64,000 bases of DNA from Marinobacter alexandrii (GCF_005871205.1 NZ_SWKM01000012.1:186001-250000), one strand, 5' to 3'; positions 1 through 8,882 are shown, numbered from the stretch's first letter. A program made the numbers and translations. The notes: generated by a model from the letters alone, not told the origin.

Positions 1-1
1 G

Positions 2-2380
2 ACCGCCCAGATCATCCTGTTCTCATTTGCCCTGGCCGACCGGATCAAGCAGGTTCAGGGCGAAGCCTTGGGCTGGAGCCAGCGGGCGCTGTCGAACCTG
101 CAGCGGTATCAGTCGCTGTTTGATAATGCCATTGAGGGCGTCTTTCAGATGTCTCCGGACCGTCGCTTCATCACCGTCAATCCGGCGATGGCGGAACTGA
201 TGGGGTACAGCAGTGCCCGCGATCTGCTGGCCCGTAACCTAGACGTGCTGGAAACCTGCATCGTCGATGATCAGGTCCGACAGCGGGTGGTGGCGCAGCT
301 GGAAGCCGAGGGTACGATCAAGGGCGTGGAAACCCGGTACCTGACCTGTGACGGCGAAGAGCGCTGGGCCAACGTTTCCCTGCACACGGTTTATGACGCC
401 AAGGGCGAGCCGACCCATCTGGAAGGCACCTGCATCGATGTAACCGAGAGTCGTCAGCGCCAGCGGATCGAGCGCGAACGCGAACAGGAGCGGCTGGAAA
501 AGGAAGTGGCCCGCAACTCGGCCGAGGCCAAGAGCCAGTTCCTGGCCAATATGAGTCACGAAATCCGGACCCCGCTGGCGGCGATCATCGGCTACGGCGA
601 GACCTTGCTGGAGCCGGACCTGAGTCCCCAGGAAAAGCGCAGCAGCGCGGAAACCGTGGTACGCAGCGGCCGGCACCTGCTGGAACTGGTCAATGACATC
701 CTGGATCACTCCAAGATCGACGCCAACAAACTGGCCGTGGACGTGGTGTCGGTGGACCTGCCGGAGCTGCTGGATGAAATCCGCGCGTTTTTCGCCCCGA
801 GAGCCCGGGAGAAGGGTCTCGAGTTCAGCATTGTCTGTGAATACCCGTTACCGGAGCGGATACTCACCGATCCCACCCGGTTGCGACAAATAATCATAAA
901 TTTGTGCGGAAACGCGCTCAAATTCACCGAAAATGGTTCGATTTCCCTGATTGTTCGATGTGATTGCGTACGCGAAATCCTGATTGCCCGGGTGGTCGAT
1001 ACCGGCATCGGGATGAAACCGGAGCAACTGGGCCGGTTATTTGATCCCTTTGCCCAGGGCAGCGCCGCCATCTCCCGGCAGTATGGGGGCACGGGGCTGG
1101 GGCTGAGCATTTCCCGGCGCCTGGCAGAAATGCTGGGTGGCGACATCAAGGTGCGCAGCACTTACGGTGAAGGCAGTGAATTCGAGGTTTCAATTCGCAC
1201 CGGGGCCCTGGCCGACGTGTACTTCCTGCGTGATGCCTCCGAGTTGAGTCAGCGCCGGCGATCCATCCCCATGGTGCTGGCGCCCAGGCTGACCGGGCGC
1301 ATCCTCTGTGCCGAGGACAACGAGACCAATCGGCGCCTGGTGTCGCTGCTGGTGGCGCGGACCGGCGCCGAACTGGTGCACGTTGGTAATGGCGCCGAGG
1401 CCCTGGAACTGGCGCTGCGCGACTACTTTGACCTGATCCTGATGGATATCCAAATGCCGGTGATGAATGGCCGGGACGCCACTGCTGCGTTGCGGGAGGC
1501 GGGCATCAATACGCCGGTGATCGCGCTCACTGCCAACGTCATGGCCGAGGACATTGCGGACTATCGGTTGGCGGGGTGCAACGAGCATCTGGCCAAGCCC
1601 ATTGATAAACAGCGCTTCTACGAGGCTTTGGCTCGATATCTGGAGCGTGCGCCCGAGTCAGGGGAGCTTCCGGCGCGTGCTTTCAAAGGCCGGGTGCTGG
1701 TTGCCGAGGATAACGAGGACAACCGTCGCCTGGTGGAGCGGATGCTGGGCCGACAGGGCCTGGATGTGTTGGCGGTGGCCAGTGGTGAGGACGCGGTGCG
1801 CCGGGCCCTGTCCGAGTCCATCCATCTGGTACTGATGGACAGCCACATGCCAGGCATGGACGGGGTTGCCGCCACCCGGCTGCTGCGCCAGACCGGTTTC
1901 CGCCGGCCGATCATTGCATTCACCGCCGGCGACCAAAAGGAGAGCGACGCCCTGTTGGCGGCCGGGTGCGACGACGTGCTCAACAAACCCATCGACCATG
2001 GGCACGTGCAGGCGCTGCTGGAAAGATACCTCCGACCTCAGACTGGCAGTGTCAGGCACGACCTCGAGGACGAGGATATTGAACGTCTGGTGCCCCAGTT
2101 CCTGGCGGGCCTGCCGGAGCGTCGGCAGCGCATGAACTCGGCCTGCACCTACGGCGATGTCGAGACCCTGAAGTCCGAGGCGCATCAGATCAAGGGTACG
2201 GCCGGGGCCATGGGCTACCCGAAAATGACCGAGCAGGCGGCCACGGTTGAAGCCCTGCTGAAAACCGAGACTCCGGATTGGGAGCAGGTTCGCGGAGAGC
2301 TGGATGGGCTCAATGCGATGATTGAACAAGCGTGTTCGGCAGCCGCCATGTCGACCCGATCGCACTTCTCAGAACAATGA
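2..2380 (+). CDS. Hybrid sensor histidine kinase, two receiver domains and HPt (5' truncated)
   Basis: The reading frame is open to the left edge, and its first residues (LFSFALADRIK) match the end of a 7TMR-DISM membrane sensor, so the N-terminus lies outside the window. Then follow a PAS domain, a HisKA domain with the H-box SHEIRTPL (phosphoacceptor His codon at 557-559), a HATPase domain (NALKF, DTGIGM, GTGLGLS), two receiver domains with Asp at 1445-1447 (LMDIQMP) and 1838-1840 (LMDSHMP), and a C-terminal HPt domain (HQIKGTAGAMG, His at 2183-2185). The family relays phosphate His-Asp-His-Asp at the inner membrane. The next genes follow closely and include a lone receiver. The ligand is unknown. 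Confidence 0.93.
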   Translation, partial: TAQIILFSFALADRIKQVQGEALGWSQRALSNLQRYQSLFDNAIEGVFQMSPDRRFITVNPAMAELMGYSSARDLLARNLDVLETCIVDDQVRQRVVAQLEAEGTIKGVETRYLTCDGEERWANVSLHTVYDAKGEPTHLEGTCIDVTESRQRQRIEREREQERLEKEVARNSAEAKSQFLANMSHEIRTPLAAIIGYGETLLEPDLSPQEKRSSAETVVRSGRHLLELVNDILDHSKIDANKLAVDVVSVDLPELLDEIRAFFAPRAREKGLEFSIVCEYPLPERILTDPTRLRQIIINLCGNALKFTENGSISLIVRCDCVREILIARVVDTGIGMKPEQLGRLFDPFAQGSAAISRQYGGTGLGLSISRRLAEMLGGDIKVRSTYGEGSEFEVSIRTGALADVYFLRDASELSQRRRSIPMVLAPRLTGRILCAEDNETNRRLVSLLVARTGAELVHVGNGAEALELALRDYFDLILMDIQMPVMNGRDATAALREAGINTPVIALTANVMAEDIADYRLAGCNEHLAKPIDKQRFYEALARYLERAPESGELPARAFKGRVLVAEDNEDNRRLVERMLGRQGLDVLAVASGEDAVRRALSESIHLVLMDSHMPGMDGVAATRLLRQTGFRRPIIAFTAGDQKESDALLAAGCDDVLNKPIDHGHVQALLERYLRPQTGSVRHDLEDEDIERLVPQFLAGLPERRQRMNSACTYGDVETLKSEAHQIKGTAGAMGYPKMTEQAATVEALLKTETPDWEQVRGELDGLNAMIEQACSAAAMSTRSHFSEQ

Positions 2381-2393
2381 CAGGAGCTGGCCA

Positions 2394-2948
2394 ATGAATG
2401 ACAGGCACCCCCGCAGCGAACAGTATTCCCTGAGCATGATGTACGGCACCTACGCCGATATTCTGTTCGTGCTTTTTCCGTTTCTTGTGCTGGGCATGCA
2501 GCGGCTCTGGGATGGCCGGCTGTATGAGACCCTGATGCGCCCGGACCTGAGTATTGCGGCGGCCATCCTGGCCGGCCTGGCGATTGGCAAGTTTGTGCTG
2601 GGTCTGGTGACCAACCGGGATCTGGGTCGGTACAAGGAACGGATTGTGTTCTTTATCGCCCTGACGCTGTTTGCCGTATTGGGGCCTGCGATTATTCTGA
2701 TGCTGAGTATACTGGGAAGTACCCAGGTGCCCGGTTTCGTGGCGTTTGTGCAGCCGATTTTGCTGATTATCGCTATCTCCCTGTATTCCACGGCGGTCAG
2801 TATCAGCAATATCCTGACCCGTTTTGGTACCGAAGGGGTGGATTCAGGGGCGGACTACGGCGACGCGTCGACCGGTGGCCAGCACGCCGACGAAGCTCGG
2901 CCGAGCCCGCTTGATCTGCCACGACGATCGGGCAATGATCCGCTATGA
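2394..2948 (+). CDS. Small integral membrane protein in phosphorelay operon
   Basis: 184 residues. The start is the ATG at 2394, preceded by AGGAG at 2382-2386, 13 bases after the kinase stop. I see about four hydrophobic segments, two of them from YADILFVLFPFLVLGM and IVFFIALTLFAVLGPAIILM, and a polar tail of about 35 residues rich in Asp, Gly and Ser. I do not recognise a family. Its position between a membrane kinase and a single-domain response regulator suggests it helps sensing or is a target of the relay, but this is inference only. Confidence 0.75.
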   Translation: MNDRHPRSEQYSLSMMYGTYADILFVLFPFLVLGMQRLWDGRLYETLMRPDLSIAAAILAGLAIGKFVLGLVTNRDLGRYKERIVFFIALTLFAVLGPAIILMLSILGSTQVPGFVAFVQPILLIIAISLYSTAVSISNILTRFGTEGVDSGADYGDASTGGQHADEARPSPLDLPRRSGNDPL

Positions 2949-2995
2949 GGGACTCAGACAATGACCGGGCGTAAGAGAACGGAAGGAGACAATCA

Positions 2996-3409
2996 ATGAG
3001 TGAGCTCAGGGTGCTGGTAGTCGAAGACGAGCCGATCATGCGGGAACGGTTGGTCAACATGCTCTATCAGGCCGGTGCCACTCAGGTGTTTGCCTGTGTT
3101 GATGCGGCGGCGGCTAAGGCGGCGTTTGCGGACCAGGAGTTTCAGATTATCCTGCTTGATCTGGGGCTGCCGGACGGCAACGGGCACGAGTTGATGCAGG
3201 CGTTCAAGACGGTTCGGGCCGAGCAGCACATCGTGCTGGTGACCGCCGACGATTCCATCGAAAGCATCCAGCGGGCGATCAGTGCCGGCGCTAATGGCTA
3301 CGTGGTCAAGCCTTATTCCCAGGAAAAGATTCACGATGTGATCAACAATTATGCCATGGTACACGGCGGTGAGACGACGGTGGTGCTCGAATTCAACCGG
3401 CACCATTAG
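2996..3409 (+). CDS. Single-domain (CheY-like) response regulator
   Basis: 137 residues forming one receiver domain and nothing else. The acidic pair is E10/D11, the phosphoacceptor is D55 in ILLDLGLPDGNG, the conserved Thr is in LVTADD (T83) and the Lys is K105 in VVKPYS. A ribosome site GGAGA lies at 2982-2989. It probably receives phosphate from the HPt domain of the kinase encoded at the start of the window. It must act by protein contact, because no DNA-binding or enzymatic output domain is present. The short tail after the domain (GGETTVVLEFNRHH) is unremarkable. Confidence 0.9.
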   Translation: MSELRVLVVEDEPIMRERLVNMLYQAGATQVFACVDAAAAKAAFADQEFQIILLDLGLPDGNGHELMQAFKTVRAEQHIVLVTADDSIESIQRAISAGANGYVVKPYSQEKIHDVINNYAMVHGGETTVVLEFNRHH

Positions 3410-3438
3410 CGGTCTTGAAATAGCCGCTCTGAAGCCGT

Positions 3439-3463
3439 GCCGGTCCTGATCGACAGGACCGGC
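3439..3463. terminator. Hairpin between convergent genes
   Basis: A perfect 10-bp inverted repeat, GCCGGTCCTG and CAGGACCGGC with a 5-base loop, sits between the end of the response regulator gene and the end of the convergent small gene. Neither side has a run of T, so it may act with Rho or just protect 3' ends. Confidence 0.5.
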
Positions 3464-3476
3464 CTTGAGTTGTAGT

Positions 3477-3746
3477 TCAGGCCACCTGGCGGGCAATCCA
3501 GGAGTTATAGCGAGTGGCCAGGGCCCTGACATAACGAGCCTCAGCGCCATCGAGATTGCCGAGCACGCCTTTGAAGATCCAGCCGCGCTCGTACACACCC
3601 AGTACTCGCTGTTCGTCGTCAAGGTTAACGCGTTGGTTCAGTTTCTTGCAGATCGCATCCAGCAGGGGCAGCTTGGCCGGGCGTTTCAGGGCGCCGGAAC
3701 GGTGGTCGGGCTGGTTCGCTGCACGTGGTGTGGGTTGTCTTTTCAT
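3477..3746 (-). CDS. Small basic hypothetical protein
   Basis: 89 residues. The start at 3746 is chosen because AAGGAG lies 6 bases upstream. The N-terminal third is basic and disordered (MKRQPTPRAANQPDHRS). The rest looks folded, with LLDAICKKLNQRV and a tail LATRYNSWIARQVA. No signal peptide or membrane segment is visible, and I do not recognise the family. It is preceded by an intrinsic-terminator-like hairpin only 37 bases upstream of the start codon, which suggests control by premature termination. Confidence 0.65.
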   Translation of the reverse strand: MKRQPTPRAANQPDHRSGALKRPAKLPLLDAICKKLNQRVNLDDEQRVLGVYERGWIFKGVLGNLDGAEARYVRALATRYNSWIARQVA

Positions 3747-3772
3747 GATGTTCTCCTTGTCGTTTTGCGGCT

Positions 3773-3809
3773 GCAAAAACAAAACCCCGGAGCCTGGGCA
3801 ACCGGGGTT
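3773..3809 (-). terminator. Intrinsic terminator or attenuator in the leader of the 89-aa gene
   Basis: Read on the minus strand, AACCCCGG pairs with CCGGGGTT (3802-3809 with 3783-3790). A smaller GCC/GGC pair lies inside the loop, and the stem is followed by TTGTTTTTG. This is the layout of a factor-independent terminator. It lies upstream of, not after, the gene starting at 3746, so it is either an attenuator of that gene or the 3' end of a short upstream transcript. Confidence 0.6.
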
Positions 3810-3989
3810 CTTGCGGAGAAGCTGACCCGGTCGCTGCTGAGGCTCCCGGGACTGACCGAAAGCCGTTAGATGTCTTTCACCATAGCGCGCTCAGATTGCA
3901 CGACGCGGCAATCTGTAGCGGACTGGAAACAGGTTTTGGTGATCATCTCGGACATACCGGCTCGTTGTGGTTTGGTTCACCCATCAGTG

Positions 3990-4174
3990 TATAGGCTAGT
4001 TACGGGTTTGCAAGAGTCTGGGAGCTTCGGCAAACCCGTACAGACAGCGTGAGGAGCCATCGGGATAATTCTCAGCGTCACGTGTTTTTACGTTGTGCAA
4101 TCCACAGATTCTGGTGAGCCAGAAACTGCATGGATCTCTCCTTTCTACGCAGCCTTTTTGGCTGCGTTTTTTTT
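3990..4174 (+). ncRNA. Candidate structured small RNA
   Basis: No open reading frame of note covers this stretch. It begins near a weak -10-like TATAGG (3990-3995). It contains a perfect 11-bp stem (4001-4011 with 4030-4040) around an 18-base loop, and ends in a textbook intrinsic terminator at 4147-4174. The nearest upstream plus-strand gene ends more than 700 bases away and a hairpin separates it, so the terminator probably belongs to a transcript made here. I recognise no Rfam family. The 5' end is a guess and the promoter is poor. Confidence 0.4.
4147..4174 (+). terminator. Strong intrinsic terminator
   Basis: CGCAGCC (4148-4154) pairs with GGCTGCG (4160-4166) around a T5 loop and is followed by eight T residues. 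It is a clear plus-strand factor-independent terminator with no coding gene directly upstream. Confidence 0.85.
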
Positions 4175-4290
4175 GATAGTGGAAACCTCGTAGCCATTAC
4201 TTCGTACAGAACTTCGACGCTTTTTTGGTGATAATTTGCACATCGATTAATCATTCATATCGAATTTCAACGAGGTTGAAAGCTAAGCAA

Positions 4291-4530
4291 ATGACCGACC
4301 AAGCCGGTTCTATCCGGAACAAATTCCGCTCTCACGTAATTATCGAACTTGCCCTCATCGCCGCCCTGGCACTGTACATGGTGTTGGCCCAGGAAAAGCC
4401 CGTTGGCGAAGATCTTATCTTTACCGTTGCCGGTGCAGGCCTGATGGCGCTGGTGACCTACTGGACCCTGAATACCCTTCGGGATGGTCTGGAAGTGATT
4501 GCACTGCGGGCAAAAGGCGTCCGCCACTAA
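4291..4530 (+). CDS. Small two-helix membrane protein
   Basis: 79 residues from the ATG at 4291 (MTDQAGSIRNKF). Two hydrophobic helices are visible, VIIELALIAALALYMVLA and FTVAGAGLMALVTYWTL, joined by a short acidic loop (EKPVGED), with a basic tail. The upstream in-frame codons at 4225-4290 look non-coding. The ribosome site is weak (GAGG, about 17 bases away), so the start is not certain. Function is unknown. It follows the candidate RNA and its terminator, so it probably has its own promoter. Confidence 0.65.
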   Translation: MTDQAGSIRNKFRSHVIIELALIAALALYMVLAQEKPVGEDLIFTVAGAGLMALVTYWTLNTLRDGLEVIALRAKGVRH

Positions 4531-4552
4531 CGGCCGAATTTCTCGGGCCGCA

Positions 4553-5089
4553 TCAGGCCTGGTGGCTGTGATCCGCCGATGGTAGGGGCGCGCTGTCTTC
4601 TGGCCTGATCCGTTCCCAGGTTTTGTGCAGGATGAGGGCATCGTTGGCGGCCCGGTGCACCGGTAAACCCAACTCGACAATGACCTCCTGACGGACTGCA
4701 GACCACTCCCGAACCTGCTGAGTGTCCAGCAGCGTAGAGATGGACTCGAGCTGGAACTCCGGCCGCACCTTGGCCGCCCGGAACAGTCGATGCAGCCAGA
4801 AACTGTCAAAGGTCCAGGCATCGCAAAACACCTGCTCTGGTAGCAGTTCGTTAAGGTGATGCGCCACGTCCCGCACCGAGGTGCCCTCGGCTTCCAGCGT
4901 TGCCCTTGAAATGCCGTGGATGCGTTCGGCGCTGTCTGACCAGTCCTGCCAAAGCACGTGTGGGGCAATCAGCCAGCTGTGAAGGGTGCTATCGGGCATG
5001 CAGAGACCGACCTCAATCGGATAACTCGCGATCAGGTCGAGGCTGGAAGCCTCAAAATCAATGAAGGCCGGGTGGCTGTCGGTGGTCAT
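4553..5089 (-). CDS. DEDDh-family 3'-5' exonuclease
   Basis: 178 residues with the exonuclease fold of the RNase T/DnaQ family. Motif I is FIDFEASS (D11, E13), a middle Asp is in CDAWTFDS, and motif III is HRAANDALIL (H145, D150). These are the metal ligands and the general-base His of DEDDh enzymes. The protein is close to a bare domain. Proteins of this type trim 3' ends of DNA or RNA, but the substrate cannot be told from sequence. It is convergent with the small membrane gene and divergent from queC. Confidence 0.85.
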   Translation of the reverse strand: MTTDSHPAFIDFEASSLDLIASYPIEVGLCMPDSTLHSWLIAPHVLWQDWSDSAERIHGISRATLEAEGTSVRDVAHHLNELLPEQVFCDAWTFDSFWLHRLFRAAKVRPEFQLESISTLLDTQQVREWSAVRQEVIVELGLPVHRAANDALILHKTWERIRPEDSAPLPSADHSHQA

Positions 5090-5274
5090 GGGCTCAGTGT
5101 AGTCGATGCGTTGTTTTTAGCCGAGTTTACCCGCCCCGGTCGTGAGACGCGAACCCAACCTGTGCGTGCACTGTTACAATATGTCCACTGATTGTAAAAG
5201 CCTGATGACAGCCACCTGTATTGGGCGCGGCCGTTGGCCGATTGAACCTGCACCACACCGACTGGGGATTCCGA

Positions 5275-5940
5275 ATGACTGACACCGTGGTTGTAATCTA
5301 TTCCGGGGGCATGGACTCCTACACGCTGCTGCATGTGGCCCGGGCCCGGGGCCTGCAGGTGCATGCGCTGTCTTTCAATTACGGCCAGCGTCATGTTCGG
5401 GAGCTCGAGTCTGCGGCGGCGGTGTGTGAAAGCCTCGGCATTCCCCACAAAGTCATCGATATTCGGGCCATGGGCGAGGTTATGGCCGGTTCGTCGCTGA
5501 CTTCGGAGGTAGACGTGCCCGAGGGCCACTACGAAGAGGACAGCATGAAGGCGACGGTAGTCCCCAACCGCAATATGATTCTGCTGTCACTGGCTACCGG
5601 TTACGCCGTCACCGTCGGCGCCGGCGCGGTCTGGTACGGCGCCCATGGCGGCGACCATGCCATCTACCCTGATTGCCGTCCTGAGTTTGTCGAGAAGATG
5701 GATGCGGTATGCCGGGTGGCCAACTACGAACCGGTAGCGGTCGAAGCCCCGTTTATGGCTCTGGACAAGGGCGAAATTCTGGCCGAGGGGCTGAAACTGG
5801 GCCTCGACTACAGCCAGACCTGGACCTGTTACAACGGTCGGGAGCGGGCCTGCGGTCGTTGCGGCTCCTGTGTCGAGCGCCTGGAGGCTTTCGCCAGCCA
5901 TGGCGTAACCGACCCACTGGCGTATGAGGAGAACGCCTGA
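5275..5940 (+). CDS. queC: 7-cyano-7-deazaguanine (preQ0) synthase
   Basis: 221 residues from the ATG at 5275. QueC uses ATP and ammonia to turn 7-carboxy-7-deazaguanine into preQ0 in queuosine synthesis. The PP-loop is YSGGMDSYT, and a zinc-binding cluster [10 protein letters not shown] lies near the C-terminus. The next gene is queE and overlaps by one base (TGATG), so the two are translationally linked and encode successive steps. In-frame codons upstream to 5221 are not used because the PP-loop should start within about 10 residues of the N-terminus. Confidence 0.96.
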   Translation: MTDTVVVIYSGGMDSYTLLHVARARGLQVHALSFNYGQRHVRELESAAAVCESLGIPHKVIDIRAMGEVMAGSSLTSEVDVPEGHYEEDSMKATVVPNRNMILLSLATGYAVTVGAGAVWYGAHGGDHAIYPDCRPEFVEKMDAVCRVANYEPVAVEAPFMALDKGEILAEGLKLGLDYSQTWTCYNGRERACGRCGSCVERLEAFASHGVTDPLAYEENA

Positions 5941-6596
5941 TGTACCGGGTGAAGGAAGCGTTTTACACCCTGCAGGGCGAAGGTGCCCAGGCTGGTCGCG
6001 CTGCCGTGTTCTGCCGGTTCAGCAAGTGCAACCTGTGGACCGGCCGGGAAAAGGATCGGGCCGGGGCAGTGTGCAGTTTCTGCGATACTGATTTTGTCGG
6101 CACTGACGGCCAGAACGGCGGTCAGTTCGAGACTCCCGAAGCGTTGGCCGCGCACATCCGCTGCCTGTGGCCGGATGCCCCCGGGCGCCCCTACGTGGTC
6201 TGTACCGGCGGCGAGCCGCTGCTGCAGCTGGACGTTGCGCTGATCGAAGCCCTGCACCGGGAAGGCTTCGAGGTGGGGGTGGAAACCAACGGTACCCTGC
6301 CGGCCCCGGTAGGCATCGACTGGTTGTGCGTGAGCCCAAAGGCGGACGCCCCGGTGGTGCTGGAAACCTGCGATGAACTCAAGCTGGTCTACCCCCAGGT
6401 CCTGGCCATGCCCGAGCGCTTCGAGCACATTCGCGCCCAGCACTATTTCCTTTCGCCCATGGCATCACCGACCGAGCCCGGGTCGGGCCCCGATCCGATC
6501 AAGCAGAGCAACACCCACAAGGCCACCGAGTATTGCCTGACTCACCCCCAGTGGCGCCTGACCCTGCAGATGCACAAGATCATCGGTATCGACTGA
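5940..6596 (+). CDS. queE: 7-carboxy-7-deazaguanine synthase
   Basis: 218 residues. QueE is a radical SAM enzyme that contracts the ring of 6-carboxytetrahydropterin to 7-carboxy-7-deazaguanine. The iron-sulfur ligands have the spacing C-x14-C-x2-C (KCNLW then CSFCD), which is the proteobacterial QueE variant and not the usual Cx3Cx2C. CTGGEPLLQ is the SAM-binding GGE motif. It supplies the substrate of the overlapping queC. queD is not nearby. Confidence 0.95.
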   Translation: MYRVKEAFYTLQGEGAQAGRAAVFCRFSKCNLWTGREKDRAGAVCSFCDTDFVGTDGQNGGQFETPEALAAHIRCLWPDAPGRPYVVCTGGEPLLQLDVALIEALHREGFEVGVETNGTLPAPVGIDWLCVSPKADAPVVLETCDELKLVYPQVLAMPERFEHIRAQHYFLSPMASPTEPGSGPDPIKQSNTHKATEYCLTHPQWRLTLQMHKIIGID

Positions 6597-6605
6597 GCCG
6601 CTGAA

Positions 6606-7676
6606 TCAGACGCTGGCGGCGATTGTCGTCGGCGCTGTCTGTGTCTTGGGTTGCCGTGCCCAGTTGCGATAACGGCTCGGACTGCTTCCGGTCCAACGCT
6701 TGAACGCCCGGGTATAATTGGCAGCATCGGCGTAGCCGAGCGCATCGGCAATCTGACTCAGATTCATGCTGGTGGTGGTCAGCAAGGCCTTGGCCCGTTC
6801 CAACCGAACCTCGTCCACCAGGTTCTGGAAGCTGGCGGACTCCTCCTGCAAGCGACGTTTCAGGGTGCGCTCGGATACGAACAGAGTGGCGGCCACTCGC
6901 GCCAGTTTTGGCGGGAACGGGTAGCTGGTCTCAATTACCCGCCTTACCCGGCAGGCAAAACCTGCATCTTCTGTTAATTGCCTGAGGGCTTCTTCGCACT
7001 GCACCCGTGAGGACTCGGCAAGCTGGTCATCGCTGAAGCGAATCGGCATCCCGAGCTGGCTGACCGGGATCAGCAGGGCGTCCTCCATGGCACCGTATTC
7101 CACCGGTACCGGCAGCTTCGGGCGGAAACGATGGAAGAACGCTGGCTCTGGTCCCCGCCGCAATAGCCGGAAGCCCGGCACGGTGGAGCCGGTCAGTTGC
7201 GCACCCATGAAAATGCAGCCAAACAACATGGCATCCATGATGAAACCCTGCAATGGTCCCAGGTCCTGATCACAGGTCACCGAATAGGCGGCGTTGCCGC
7301 TGCTCTGCCGGGTGCTGACGTGCAGGTTTGGTGCCCGCAGTGTCAGGTAACGGGTCATCAGCTCAAGCGCCTGCTCCAGGGTGCGGCTACTCATGATCGC
7401 GGTGCCCAGAGCGCCGTGCAGGGGCATTTTCAGTTCCCGCGCCAGCATGATTCCCAAGCCGGGTTCGCCACTTTCAATGATGGCCCGGGTGACAAATTCG
7501 CTAGCCTGAGCCTGGCTGACCCTGAGGTCGGGGGAATTCAGTCTGAGCGGGTCGAGACCAACCCTCAGCAGCAGGGCTTTCTCATCGACACCGATACGGT
7601 TCAGCAGGTCGGCCAACAGGTGCAGGTAGATGGCCGGCATGCCCAGATCCTGTGCGTTGGAGGTGGACGCGCGCAT
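6606..7676 (-). CDS. AraC-family transcriptional regulator
   Basis: 356 residues, starting at the ATG at 7676 with GAGGAA 7 bases upstream. The N-terminal 200 residues match the Arabinose_bd-type domain of AraC regulators such as OruR and ArgR of pseudomonads (GLGIMLARELKMPLHGALG). The C-terminus carries the double HTH, with LFVSERTLKRRLQEE and the signature DALGYADAANYTRAFKRWTGSSPSRYR. It converges on queE with a 9-base gap and lies 169 bases downstream of an alpha/beta hydrolase on the same strand, a likely target. The inducer is unknown. Confidence 0.93.
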   Translation of the reverse strand: MRASTSNAQDLGMPAIYLHLLADLLNRIGVDEKALLLRVGLDPLRLNSPDLRVSQAQASEFVTRAIIESGEPGLGIMLARELKMPLHGALGTAIMSSRTLEQALELMTRYLTLRAPNLHVSTRQSSGNAAYSVTCDQDLGPLQGFIMDAMLFGCIFMGAQLTGSTVPGFRLLRRGPEPAFFHRFRPKLPVPVEYGAMEDALLIPVSQLGMPIRFSDDQLAESSRVQCEEALRQLTEDAGFACRVRRVIETSYPFPPKLARVAATLFVSERTLKRRLQEESASFQNLVDEVRLERAKALLTTTSMNLSQIADALGYADAANYTRAFKRWTGSSPSRYRNWARQPKTQTAPTTIAASV

Positions 7677-7845
7677 GGAAGTTCCTCGTGTTCGGGCTGT
7701 TGTTGTTATCAAAGCACTTAGGTAGCCACTGATTATGACGTGTACCGGTGCCGCTTCCCCATGACCCCGCTGACAGAGGGCTGGGCCAAACGGGCCAATT
7801 GACCCATTCGGACAGGCCCCTGGTGAACAACAGCGGGGTGTGGGC

Positions 7846-8751
7846 TCAGTGGTCGTGGCGTCTGACGAAGTCGCGCAGGACCCGGGCCGAGCGGCTCGGG
7901 TTTTCCAGCATTGGCAGGTGGCCGATACCGCGAAAGACGTGCACCTCGGCCTGGGGTGTTGCGGTGGCAAACCAGTCGACACAGCGAGTTGGGGTGATCC
8001 GGTCCCGGTCGCCCCACTGCACCTGCAATGGTGGCGTCGAGGGGCCGAGGTAGCGCACCGGTGCCAGGCCATCGGCGGCCATGTCCCGGAATATATGGCG
8101 CAGGGCCGGGGCTCGCTGGAGCAGGTCCGGCCCCAGCAGCGCGGTCATTGCAAGCCCGGATACGGTTGCCTTGCCGTCGCCCACACTGTTGAACATGCGA
8201 TACACGCCTTTCCAGTCCTGGGGGATCAACAGGTGATCACCATTGGCTTCGAAACGCGCCTCCGGATCGCTGTCCGGGCGCTCCGGAATGCCGGCGCTGT
8301 TGAGCAGGGTCAGTGAGCGCGGTGCAGGTGCGAGTTGGTGGGCCAGCACGGCGGCAATGGCGCCGCCCATGGAACTGCCGACCAGGTGCAGGTTGCCGAT
8401 GGGCATACTGGTGAGCCAGTCCCGGAGCCGCCGGGCCTGCGCCTCGTAGCCGTAATTGGCGTCGACCTGGTATTCGCTCTCACCCAGACCTGGCAGATCC
8501 GGGACCAGCAGGTGCCAGTGCCGCGGCAGGCGTGGCAGCCAGAAGCCCCAATTTTCCTTCATGGAGGCGAAGCCGTGGATCAGCACCAGGGTTGGCCGGT
8601 CTGGCCCCGGGGTGCCTCGCTCCAGGTAGACCATGCGGTGGTCATCCACCGTGGCTACCCGGCGCTTGGCCAGATGCAGCAGTCGCTGACCGGTTCTGGC
8701 AATGGGCCACACGTTGGGTGCTGGCAGGTTCATGGGCATGGGTATGATCAC
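7846..8751 (-). CDS. Alpha/beta hydrolase (lipase/esterase-like)
   Basis: 301 residues. The nucleophile elbow is VGSSMGG (S127), the oxyanion HG is in VLIHGFASMKENW, an acid is in WGDRDRITP, and the catalytic His is in GIGHLPMLENP. The N-terminal hydrophobic stretch is weak, so it is cytoplasmic or loosely membrane-bound. It is similar in style to the MhpC/lipase-like hydrolases often found beside AraC regulators in Marinobacter and Pseudomonas. The natural ester substrate cannot be assigned. Confidence 0.88.
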   Translation of the reverse strand: MIIPMPMNLPAPNVWPIARTGQRLLHLAKRRVATVDDHRMVYLERGTPGPDRPTLVLIHGFASMKENWGFWLPRLPRHWHLLVPDLPGLGESEYQVDANYGYEAQARRLRDWLTSMPIGNLHLVGSSMGGAIAAVLAHQLAPAPRSLTLLNSAGIPERPDSDPEARFEANGDHLLIPQDWKGVYRMFNSVGDGKATVSGLAMTALLGPDLLQRAPALRHIFRDMAADGLAPVRYLGPSTPPLQVQWGDRDRITPTRCVDWFATATPQAEVHVFRGIGHLPMLENPSRSARVLRDFVRRHDH

Positions 8752-8882
8752 TCTGGTAGCAGAAGCATGAAGCCCAGTTTATCCACTGTGGGCCTCGGAG
8801 CCTTGGCCAGTGAGCCGACCATCGGTGGCGATGAGGCCACAACCAGAGTTCGGACACAGAATGGTCGGAGAGTGGGTAGAGA

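Noticed and set aside
3465..3869. Plus-strand open frame over the 89-residue gene
   Set aside because: The minus-strand frame has a matching ribosome site and a compact product; the plus frame spans the terminator hairpin.
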